A program made the translations under genes and the position numbers. The notes beneath the pieces are model-generated. The model was given only the letters and a program-made list of their open reading frames with translations, did not search any database and was not told the origin of the DNA. 25,548 nucleotides of DNA from CAYUVV01 sp964461325 (lineage in GTDB: Bacteria > Patescibacteriota > Minisyncoccia > Phycocordibacterales > JACOZG01), in NCBI GenBank assembly GCA_964461325.1, contig CAYWTW010000003.1, forward strand, positions 1 to 25,548, in the 5' to 3' direction. Positions 1 to 6,459 of this stretch are shown in pieces (position 1 is the first letter of the stretch; each line of letters starts with the position of its first letter).

Positions 1-889
1 GCCGCAACTGTTCGTCGGCATTGATGCCCGGGGGTAGAGGAAAGGCGGGGAAGACCCACGCGCCTAACTTAAGTTCCAGATTACATTTTTCCGCGACTTC
101 ATTTGTCCGCTCCACGGCGTCTGGCGCGTCTACGAAAAATTGACGAAAAGTTTTTTCATCGACTAACGAATAGTCGCCATTCATCCGGCCAGCACTCTCG
201 ACGTCGGTGCTGGTTTGGATGGCGCGCAGGGTGGCTTGGGCCTCGGCGTCTTCTGGCTCAAGGTAGTGACTGTCTTGGGTGGCCACCAAAGGCAAGTGGA
301 GGCGGCGGGCCAAGTCGATAGTGGCTCGTTTAATTTCCGTTTGGCGCTCAACTTCAGGGTGATGCATAATTTCGAGATAATAATTTTCTACCCCAAAAAT
401 TTCTTGGTGCTCGCGGGCCACGGCTTCTGCTCGGATTAGGTCTCGATTCCAAAGGGTTCGAGATAGTTCGCTGGCCAAGCAGCCCGAAAGGCAAATTAAG
501 CCGTCGTGATGTTCGATTAACAACTCTCGATCCATTCGCGGTTTGTAGTAATAGCCCTCCAGGTAGGCGCGAGTTACTAGTTTTATCAGATTGCGATAGC
601 CGGTTTGGTTTTTGGCGAGCAGAGTAAGGTGGTAACGACGGCTATCCAGATTTGGTTCTTTATCGCGGCGGCCTCGGAGCGCCACGTAGGCCTCCACGCC
701 GATAATTGGTTTGACCCCCGCGTCTTGGCAGGTCTTGTAGAATTCGATGGCGCCATAGAGATTGCCGTGATCGGTGAGAGCGAGGGCGGGCAGGCCAAGT
801 TTTTTGGCTTTGGCCACCAGAGGTTTAATTTTAGACAGTCCGTCAAGCAGACTGTAGTGACTGTGATTGTGTAAGTGGACGAAAGCCAT
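1..889 (-). CDS. dnaE: DNA polymerase III subunit alpha, N-terminal part (truncated by window edge)
   Basis: Replicative DNA polymerase catalytic subunit. Only the first 296 codons lie in the window; the reading frame runs open off the left edge, so the polymerase core is missing here. Reading from the ATG at 889, the protein opens with the PHP domain: H6-x-H8 in LHNHSHYSLLDG, then LALTDHGNLYGAIEF (D40, H41), PIIGVEAYVA (E66), and VATQDSHYL (D206, H208). These are the metal-binding positions of bacterial DnaE PHP domains, so metal binding, and possibly PHP phosphatase/proofreading activity, looks retained. The family is normally about 1000-1200 residues. The start is fixed by the conserved N-terminus and an extended -10 box just upstream. 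It diverges from rnhB, with only 13 bp between the two start codons. Confidence 0.95.
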   Translation of the reverse strand, partial: MAFVHLHNHSHYSLLDGLSKIKPLVAKAKKLGLPALALTDHGNLYGAIEFYKTCQDAGVKPIIGVEAYVALRGRRDKEPNLDSRRYHLTLLAKNQTGYRNLIKLVTRAYLEGYYYKPRMDRELLIEHHDGLICLSGCLASELSRTLWNRDLIRAEAVAREHQEIFGVENYYLEIMHHPEVERQTEIKRATIDLARRLHLPLVATQDSHYLEPEDAEAQATLRAIQTSTDVESAGRMNGDYSLVDEKTFRQFFVDAPDAVERTNEVAEKCNLELKLGAWVFPAFPLPPGINADEQLR

Positions 890-897
890 GGGTGAGC

Positions 898-903
898 TAT
901 AAT
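898..903 (+). promoter_or_regulatory. Candidate -10 box for rnhB, overlapping the dnaE promoter
   Basis: A perfect TATAAT lies on the plus strand at 898-903. No good -35 is visible. Transcription would start near 910, after the TTG proposed as the rnhB start, so the real initiation codon or the real promoter is uncertain. Confidence 0.35.
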
Positions 904-1520
904 TGCTGATTATAGCAATCAAAAAGATAAACTCCATCAAATTTATCATCGGCATTGATGAGGCTGGGCGGGGCCCCTTGGCTGGTCCGGTGGCTGTTGC
1001 GGCGGTGGCGGTTAAGCGCGGTTACGATTGGCGGCCGTTTGACCTTAAGGATTCTAAACAATTAAGTCCGCGACGACGAACAGAGTGGTATCAATGGTTG
1101 CTTGCCGCTCGTCGTCAAGGACGGTTGGATTTCGCTGTGTCTTTAGTCGGAGAAAAAATTATTGATGAGCGAGGGATTGTGACGGCGGTTCGATTGGGTT
1201 TGGAAAGAGTTTTGCGCCGCTTGAAATTGGCGCCCGAATCTTGTCGTGTGCTTCTGGACGGCGGTTTGCGCGCGCCTAAATTTTATCTGAAGCAAAAAAC
1301 AATTATTCGGGGCGATAGTTTGGTTCCGATTATCATGCTTGCTTCGATTGCCGCCAAGGTGCGGCGAGATCGCCGATTAATCAGCTGGGCGGCACGTTAT
1401 CCGGGTTACAGCTTTGAGATTCATAAGGGTTATGGAACCAAAGCGCATTATCAAGCTTTGAGGCGTTTGGGTTTGACGCCAGTTCATCGACGAAGTTTTT
1501 GCCGCAGTTTGTTAAATTGA
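903..1520 (+). CDS. rnhB: Ribonuclease HII
   Basis: Endonuclease that cuts the RNA strand of RNA/DNA hybrids and removes misincorporated ribonucleotides. The 205-residue protein has the family signature IGIDEAGRGPLAGPV at 16-30 (catalytic D19, E20), LKDSKQLS at 48-55, LLDGGL with D119, RGDSLVP with D137, and ASIAAKVRRD at 147-156, which together give the expected acidic active site. Length is normal for the family. The start is uncertain: TTG at 903 is the only common start codon before the signature, but a TATAAT overlaps it, so initiation at CTG 906 or ATT 909 on a near-leaderless message is possible. It diverges from dnaE and is followed by a bidirectional terminator. Confidence 0.95.
   Translation: MLIIAIKKINSIKFIIGIDEAGRGPLAGPVAVAAVAVKRGYDWRPFDLKDSKQLSPRRRTEWYQWLLAARRQGRLDFAVSLVGEKIIDERGIVTAVRLGLERVLRRLKLAPESCRVLLDGGLRAPKFYLKQKTIIRGDSLVPIIMLASIAAKVRRDRRLISWAARYPGYSFEIHKGYGTKAHYQALRRLGLTPVHRRSFCRSLLN
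909..917 (-). promoter_or_regulatory. Extended -10 promoter for dnaE
   Basis: On the minus strand 917-909 reads TGCTATAAT, a perfect -10 box with the TGn extension. Predicted transcription start is near 902, giving a leader of about 13 nt before the dnaE ATG. A -35-like TTGATG (940-935) is present, but at 20-bp spacing. The box lies inside the first codons of rnhB. Confidence 0.6.
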
Positions 1521-1534
1521 AGTTTGAGATAAAC

Positions 1535-1570
1535 AAACACCGGCCTCCATTTTTGGGAGGCCGGTGTTTT
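1535..1570. terminator. Bidirectional intrinsic terminator between rnhB and the DUF378 gene
   Basis: A perfect 14-bp stem pairs 1535-1548 with 1556-1569 around a 7-nt loop. It ends in T-rich sequence on both strands and lies between two convergent genes, so it can serve both. Confidence 0.9.
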
Positions 1571-1585
1571 GAGTTCCCGGTCTGA

Positions 1586-1810
1586 CTACATCGAGCTCTG
1601 GCTAGACATATTGCCGCCAGTCACTTTCTTGAAGTTGATTAGCTCCACGATGGCCGCCAAGCCGACGAGAATGTAAACGATTTTAGAAACCGTGGAATCC
1701 ATGCCGCCAAGAACCAAAATCCCAAGGTCTTTTTCAAAGAGACCCATCAGCAACCAGTTCAAACCGCCGATTATCAACAGAACAAAACTAAGGGTGTGTA
1801 AACCTTTCAT
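1586..1810 (-). CDS. DUF378 family small membrane protein
   Basis: A 74-residue protein with two predicted membrane helices. The first contains LLIIGGLNWLLMGLF and the second contains VYILVGLAAIVELI. The IGGLNW motif, a GLF turn and SKIVYILVGLA are characteristic of the DUF378 (YuzA-like) family, whose function is unknown. The tail is short, polar and serine-rich. I chose the ATG at 1810 because homologues begin with a short Met-Lys-type start directly before the first helix; a GTG at 1828 would add six residues. An extended -10 box at 1855-1847 would give a leader of about 30 nt. The gene converges on rnhB through the shared terminator. Confidence 0.85.
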   Translation of the reverse strand: MKGLHTLSFVLLIIGGLNWLLMGLFEKDLGILVLGGMDSTVSKIVYILVGLAAIVELINFKKVTGGNMSSQSSM

Positions 1811-1846
1811 AATGTTAAATATAAACACCTGATAATGACCGGATCA

Positions 1847-1855
1847 ATTATATCA
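1847..1855 (-). promoter_or_regulatory. Extended -10 promoter for the DUF378 gene
   Basis: The minus strand at 1855-1847 reads TGATATAAT, a consensus -10 with TGn extension. No convincing -35 is seen. Predicted start is near 1840, about 30 nt before the ATG. Confidence 0.55.
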
Positions 1856-1868
1856 CAAGCCTTCAATT

Positions 1869-1896
1869 TTGACTGTGGATAGCCTGCGATGTTAAT
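1869..1896 (+). promoter_or_regulatory. Candidate sigma70-type promoter for hpf
   Basis: TTGACT (1869-1874) is followed after 16 bp by GTTAAT (1891-1896, 4/6 to consensus). Predicted transcription start is near 1903, downstream of the ATG at 1889 and 7 nt before the ATG at 1910, which favours the later start codon. Confidence 0.45.
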
Positions 1897-1909
1897 CTGT
1901 GAGTCTGAT

Positions 1910-2287
1910 ATGCCAAAATTAAATTTGAAAGTTACCAATTGCGAGCTGACTCCTAGTTTGCGTAGTTATGTGACGGACAGAATTGATAGTTTAGCCAAGT
2001 TCATTGACAAATCAGATGGCAGTGTGCTATTTGATGTAGAGATTGGCAAGGAAACGCGCCATCATCGTCACGGAGAATTTTATCGGGCGGAAATCAATTT
2101 ACGTTTGGCGGGAAAAGAGTTAAGAGCGGAGGCCCAATCGGAAGATCTTTATGCTTCGATCGATAAGGCGCGCGACGAAATAATCGCAGTGATTAATTCT
2201 CATCGTGGCCGCAAAGTCTCTCTGCTTCGCCGTGGGGCGAGGGGTTGGAAGGCTTTTTGGCGCGGCGGGGGCAGAATCAATAATTAG
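1910..2287 (+). CDS. hpf: Ribosome hibernation promoting factor (HPF/YfiA family), short form
   Basis: Binds the small ribosomal subunit in the decoding region and keeps ribosomes inactive during starvation. The 125-residue protein has the family layout: an initial beta strand (KLNLKVTNCELTPSLRSYV), a helix (DRIDSLAKFI), then the HGEFYRAEINLRLAGKELRAE strand pair and the EDLYASIDKARDEI helix. The long-form C-terminal dimerisation domain is absent; instead there is a basic, glycine/arginine-rich tail. The ATG at 1910 is preferred to 1889 because homologues begin directly at this strand and the candidate promoter places transcription start between the two codons. The next gene (cyclophilin) begins 26 nt downstream. 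Confidence 0.88.
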   Translation: MPKLNLKVTNCELTPSLRSYVTDRIDSLAKFIDKSDGSVLFDVEIGKETRHHRHGEFYRAEINLRLAGKELRAEAQSEDLYASIDKARDEIIAVINSHRGRKVSLLRRGARGWKAFWRGGGRINN

Positions 2288-2313
2288 TAGTTAATAACAA
2301 GTAATAAATTATT

Positions 2314-2937
2314 ATGAAAAATATTTTATGGGTAATTCTTTTGTTGGCTTTAATCGCTGGTGCCTTGGCCTGGTATTTGCCTGGTCGCACCGAACCATCT
2401 TCCATGGCCGTGCCTGAGGGTCAAACAGCGCTTTTGGGCGTGGTAAATCCGGCTAATCCGCAAGCAATAATTAAAACCAATCGAGGAGAAATCACGATTG
2501 AACTTTTGGCTGAACAATCGCCGTTGACCGTAGAAAACTTTATCAAGTTGGCCAAGCAAGATTTCTACAACAATACTTTATTCCATCGAGTGATTAAAGA
2601 TTTCATGATTCAAGGCGGAGATCCCCTGAGTCGCGAATCGGATTGGTCAGTGCATGGTCGCGGCGGCCCGGGTTACACTTTTGAGGATGAAGCCAACGGA
2701 TTGAAGTTGGTTCGCGGCGTGGTGGCGATGGCTAACGCCGGCCCTAATACCAACGGCTCCCAATTTTTTATTTTAACCGCGGCGGAAGCGCCTTGGCTTG
2801 ATGGCAAACATACCGTTTTCGGGCGAGTTATTGGCGGCCAAGAGGTAGTGGACGCGATTGGGGCCGTTCCAACCGACCCCGAACAGGGCGATCACCCCCT
2901 GACGGATATTGTCGTAGAGTCGATTGGGATTAAATAA
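2314..2937 (+). CDS. Membrane-anchored cyclophilin-type peptidyl-prolyl cis-trans isomerase
   Basis: Accelerates proline isomerisation during protein folding, here outside the membrane. Residues 1-21 form a hydrophobic signal anchor with no obvious cleavage or lipobox cysteine; a linker follows and the cyclophilin domain occupies about 50-207. Active-site positions are present: FHRVIKDFMIQGGD at 90-103 (R92, F97, Q100), MANAGPNTNGSQFFI at 139-153, and W161-LDGKHTVFG (H166). Length matches CPR and Gram-positive exported cyclophilins (about 200 residues). It lies 26 bp after hpf with no separate promoter I can defend, and converges on the sulfatase-like gene with a 12-bp gap and no hairpin. Confidence 0.93.
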   Translation: MKNILWVILLLALIAGALAWYLPGRTEPSSMAVPEGQTALLGVVNPANPQAIIKTNRGEITIELLAEQSPLTVENFIKLAKQDFYNNTLFHRVIKDFMIQGGDPLSRESDWSVHGRGGPGYTFEDEANGLKLVRGVVAMANAGPNTNGSQFFILTAAEAPWLDGKHTVFGRVIGGQEVVDAIGAVPTDPEQGDHPLTDIVVESIGIK

Positions 2938-2949
2938 AATAAGTTGAGG

Positions 2950-5100
2950 TCAGTGTACGCAAACCACTTGGGGCATTTGATATGCTTGAGCGACAATCGG
3001 TGACTCTGAAAAGTGACGAACAACGAGCTTTTCTTTATCTGGGCCGGTTTCTAACATTACGGTTTGTAGACCATTGAATTGTTCATTCCAATCACAAGGC
3101 TCTTTGCGAACAAAGGCGTTTACCTGATTAGCTAATTGATAGATATCTTTTTGAGTTGCCCCCTTGGCTAAGTGTACGACGACCTCTCTCGGAATTACTG
3201 AGATTTGGTTTTTCAAATCTAATTTTGTGTCTCGGCAAACATAGATTGTTTTTTTCTGTGTTGAACAGCTGATTCCATTGCTTGCTCGATAGACTGTCCA
3301 ATGAGGAGTTGTTCCATTGCAGGCGCACTCGTTTGGATTTGAATATTCTTTGTGATAAACGCAGGTTGGTTTGGCGAGCATTGATTTGCTACGGTTAGGC
3401 AAAAATTCTTTTTCCTCGAAATCAAGTGCTCTTTCTCGAAACTCTTGGGCAATCGTTTGCTGAGCCGGATCATGAATTAAATTATTTGATTCATTCGGAT
3501 CGTCGAGTAAATTAAACAGTTCTTCTTCTCCCGCCACCTTTGATGGAAACGGCACGAATTCGTACACGAGCCCCGGATTGTTTTCTTCGCTTATATCTTG
3601 CGTGTATCTAATGTATTTATAAGGTAATGAATAGCTGACGATTGCGTAAGCGGAATCGGGGGCGTTTTTTTGTTCAAGATCGCCGACTAACGCAAACAAT
3701 CCCCGATAAACGCCTTGCGTGATTGATGATCGGTTAAGCTCTGTTTGAATGCCGTCGATTAGAGGTTTTAAGCTTTCCCCGCTATATGTCTGAGGCTTAG
3801 GTAGTCCAGCATAGTCAAGAATGGTTGGGCCCAAATCAGCCGTTGAAATTAATTGCGTCGATAGTTGATCTCCTTGAGGCCGTCTTGGATCATAGATGAC
3901 GATGGGGGTGCGCAGACCTTTTTCAGACGCTGAACCTTTGCTGACGTAACCATAGCTATAGCCGTTATCAATCGCGTAAATGATTATTGTCTTTTGATCT
4001 AGACCGGTAGACTCCAAAACCGAAAAGACTTCGCCAATTTTGTCGTCTAACCATTGAGTAGTGGCATAAAAAGCTCGGCTTTTGTTCAAAAAATCTGGTA
4101 ATTCTTCGGTCCCAATACCATCTGGAATAACAATTTGACCGTCGTCAACTTGATCTAAATACTCGCTTGGTGGATTATGCGGTAAGTGGGGCAAAGAAGG
4201 GGCATACCAAACAAAGAACGGTTTATTGTTTTGCGCCGACTGCTCTAGGAATTCTAAAAAGACTTGCTGGCTACTGCGTACAAAGGCATTAGGCCCGCCG
4301 GTTGTTTGAATACTGTCAATATGGGTAAAACCATAATCGGCCGGATCACCTTCCCAGAATTTGCCGCCGATGTAGGTGTTATAACCGGCTACCCTTAAAA
4401 TTTCGGGCATGGCATTGACTGTAGATAATTTAGGAATAGCGGTACTGTAATTGTCGTAGATGCCATTTTCATGTGGCCACTGTCCGCTAATTATTGAAGC
4501 TAGCGGGGGGCGGCAGCGCGACATAGTGCTAACTCCGTGAGGCAGCAAAACCCCCTTTTGCCTTAATTCATCAAGATTTTCCGTTTCTATTGTCGGGTGT
4601 CCCATGAAGCCATGCAACTCATAATCGGCATCATCAGCTATAATTAGTAGAATGTTGGGGCGCTCTAAACATTGGCCGTTGACGCAAGTGTCAGCGGCAT
4701 TACAGGTAATCGTTTCGCTTGCAAGGTTGCCATTTTGGCAAAAGTTTTCCACGAGGGTGTGCGGGTCGCGGCAAAGATCGATCGCGCATTGGGTACGAGT
4801 ACAGGTTTGCCCTTGAACGCTCGGATTTCTGCCACCATCAGAATCTTGACAGTATTGCTCGCTGGTCGGTTTATATTTATTGTCGACAATATTAGTCGGG
4901 ATCATCGGGTTGCCAGTTTTTTTGCCAGATTTGGCGTCATTGATCGACTCGAGATTTTGATCAAAAGAATTTAAAGTCCCGTTGGCTAGACCGACGGTTC
5001 CTAATAATTGAGTCGGTTGAGGCCCGACCACTTGCCAGCCCAAAATAATGATTGCCGACGCTAAAATCGAACGATAATAAGGTTTAAGATTGGTCGTCAT
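2950..5100 (-). CDS. Secreted sulfatase-family (alkaline phosphatase superfamily) protein with Cys-rich N-terminal domain
   Basis: A 716-residue exported hydrolase-like protein. Residues 11-27 form a signal peptide or anchor. Residues 84-144 form a module with eight cysteines (C84, 100, 105, 110, 121, 133, 139, 144), opening with CQDSDGG. The sulfatase domain spans about 149-560: NILLIIADD (metal ligands D156, D157), nucleophile C196 in SRCRPPLASIISG, K247, H305/H308, D378-N379 and K388. The C-terminal 140 residues carry seven more cysteines and resemble no domain I can name. Oddities: the formylglycine signature C-x-P-x-R reads C-R-P-P-L, losing the arginine, and the usual GKWH reads GKFW. 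The gene is AT-richer than its neighbours and sits 19 bp after fmt. The substrate is unknown; no maturase is visible in the window. Confidence 0.85.
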   Translation of the reverse strand: MTTNLKPYYRSILASAIIILGWQVVGPQPTQLLGTVGLANGTLNSFDQNLESINDAKSGKKTGNPMIPTNIVDNKYKPTSEQYCQDSDGGRNPSVQGQTCTRTQCAIDLCRDPHTLVENFCQNGNLASETITCNAADTCVNGQCLERPNILLIIADDADYELHGFMGHPTIETENLDELRQKGVLLPHGVSTMSRCRPPLASIISGQWPHENGIYDNYSTAIPKLSTVNAMPEILRVAGYNTYIGGKFWEGDPADYGFTHIDSIQTTGGPNAFVRSSQQVFLEFLEQSAQNNKPFFVWYAPSLPHLPHNPPSEYLDQVDDGQIVIPDGIGTEELPDFLNKSRAFYATTQWLDDKIGEVFSVLESTGLDQKTIIIYAIDNGYSYGYVSKGSASEKGLRTPIVIYDPRRPQGDQLSTQLISTADLGPTILDYAGLPKPQTYSGESLKPLIDGIQTELNRSSITQGVYRGLFALVGDLEQKNAPDSAYAIVSYSLPYKYIRYTQDISEENNPGLVYEFVPFPSKVAGEEELFNLLDDPNESNNLIHDPAQQTIAQEFRERALDFEEKEFLPNRSKSMLAKPTCVYHKEYSNPNECACNGTTPHWTVYRASNGISCSTQKKTIYVCRDTKLDLKNQISVIPREVVVHLAKGATQKDIYQLANQVNAFVRKEPCDWNEQFNGLQTVMLETGPDKEKLVVRHFSESPIVAQAYQMPQVVCVH

Positions 5101-5119
5101 TTTAAATTAGAGCGAATTA

Positions 5120-5959
5120 TTAATTCTTAATTTTTTGACGCTGGCCGCGTTCGTAGTCGACAAAACTTGTTGGCCGGCGACCGGCTCTCTGGACCTCATC
5201 TAACACAATCTTACCATTTTTTAGGTGCAGTCGCCTAATCAAAACCCTCTGTCCGTTTTCGTTAAAGAAAAATAAGCCGGGGTTGGGGGTTAAAGCCCGA
5301 AATTTGCGCCAAATTTGCTCCGGGGGGTCAGTCGAGAGATTGATTTGACCATCGGATTTTGAAATTTTTGACGCGTAATTAGCTTGTTGATGATTTTGTG
5401 GCCGAGGAACAATTTGGCCGCTTAACCAAGCGGGCATTGTTTCAATAAACAAATCAGCTCCTAATTTCGCTAACTCCTCGCGTAATTGAAGATAATTTTT
5501 TTCGCCCATTCCCACGCGTTTTTCCGATAAGATCGGCCCATGATCCAACTCTTGATCAAGAAGCATCAAACAAACCCCCGTTTCTTTATCATCGTTTAAA
5601 ATGGCGGCTTGAATGGGCGAAGCTCCGCGCCAGCGGGGTAGGAGCGACGGGTGAAGATTGAGAACTCCGTGTTTCGGTTGATTAAGGATCGACGGCGGAA
5701 TTATCCGCCCATAAGAAGCCACCAAAAAAAATTCTCCCTCGAGTTTTTTGTCTTGGAGTCGAGTTGGCTGTTCGCAAATAAGATTATTGCCTTCGGCCCA
5801 GAGTTTGACTGGCGGCGGCGTTAGACGCAAGCCCCGGCCGCTGGGACGACTGGGCGCGGTGATTATTTTTTCCGGCTGCCAACTATTTTCTTGTAGTCGT
5901 TTCAACACCGCCACCGCAAATTCGTCAGTTCCAAAAAAGCAAAATTTAGGTTTTGTCAT
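5120..5959 (-). CDS. fmt: Methionyl-tRNA formyltransferase
   Basis: Formylates initiator Met-tRNA using 10-formyl-tetrahydrofolate. The 279-residue protein starts with the Rossmann-type FCFFGTDEFAVAVLKRL. The formyltransferase core includes VASYGRIIPPSIL, then NLHPSLLPRWRGASPI (catalytic N101, H103) and LDHGPIL (D139), so the Asn-His-Asp triad is complete. The C-terminal tRNA-binding domain is present but short and ends in a basic tail. I chose the ATG at 5959, directly before the Rossmann strand. It overlaps the 3' end of def by 14 nt, which suggests translational coupling; a longer ORF start at 6019 would run 60 nt back into def. The order priA-def-fmt is a common bacterial arrangement. Confidence 0.95.
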   Translation of the reverse strand: MTKPKFCFFGTDEFAVAVLKRLQENSWQPEKIITAPSRPSGRGLRLTPPPVKLWAEGNNLICEQPTRLQDKKLEGEFFLVASYGRIIPPSILNQPKHGVLNLHPSLLPRWRGASPIQAAILNDDKETGVCLMLLDQELDHGPILSEKRVGMGEKNYLQLREELAKLGADLFIETMPAWLSGQIVPRPQNHQQANYASKISKSDGQINLSTDPPEQIWRKFRALTPNPGLFFFNENGQRVLIRRLHLKNGKIVLDEVQRAGRRPTSFVDYERGQRQKIKN

Positions 5960-6455
5960 TAAGGCGATTGGGCGGTATTTCCTGAAGACTAGTGGCTCGA
6001 TCGGTGAATAGATGGCCATCGAGGTGTTCGATTTCGTGTTGGAAAATTTGAGCCATCAAACCAGAGCCGTTGCGGGTAAAGGGTTTGCCGTTTTCATCGA
6101 CAGCCTCGACCGTCGCTCGTTCCGCGCGGCGAACAAGGCCATACCAATAACGAACGCTCAAACAGCCTTCCTCCATGGTTTGGATTTTTTTCGACAGGCG
6201 AACAATTTTGGGATTGATAAAAACCATTGGCTGTTTGGTCGGCGTGGGGAGAATTTTCCCGCTAATGATAAATAGTCTTTTATTGACTCCAATTTGAGGA
6301 GCGGCTAAGGCGACACCATCCTCTTCTTTGGCCAGACTGGTTGCCATCTCTTCGATTAAGCGTTTGAGCCCGGTGCCGCCAATTTCTTCTTTAGCCACGG
6401 GTTGGCTGACCCGGCGCAGGGCTTCGTGTTCAGATTGGACGATTTTTTTGGTCAT
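5946..6455 (-). CDS. def: Peptide deformylase
   Basis: Metalloenzyme that removes the formyl group from nascent proteins, the step opposing fmt. The 169-residue protein has all three signature motifs: GVALAAPQIG at 47-56, EGCLS at 96-100 with metal-binding C98, and QHEIEHLDG at 139-147 with metal ligands H140 and H144 and catalytic E141. The first motif has alanine where many enzymes have glycine (GxGxAAPQ reads GVALAAPQ). The ATG at 6455 lies 4 nt after the priA stop codon and gives a typical N-terminus; an in-frame start at 6494 would overlap priA and add 13 atypical residues. Confidence 0.95.
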   Translation of the reverse strand: MTKKIVQSEHEALRRVSQPVAKEEIGGTGLKRLIEEMATSLAKEEDGVALAAPQIGVNKRLFIISGKILPTPTKQPMVFINPKIVRLSKKIQTMEEGCLSVRYWYGLVRRAERATVEAVDENGKPFTRNGSGLMAQIFQHEIEHLDGHLFTDRATSLQEIPPNRLNDKT

Positions 6456-6459
6456 GCCG

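Noticed and set aside
1889..1909. Earlier ATG for hpf
   Set aside because: Homologues start at the later Met, and the candidate promoter would begin transcription downstream of 1889.
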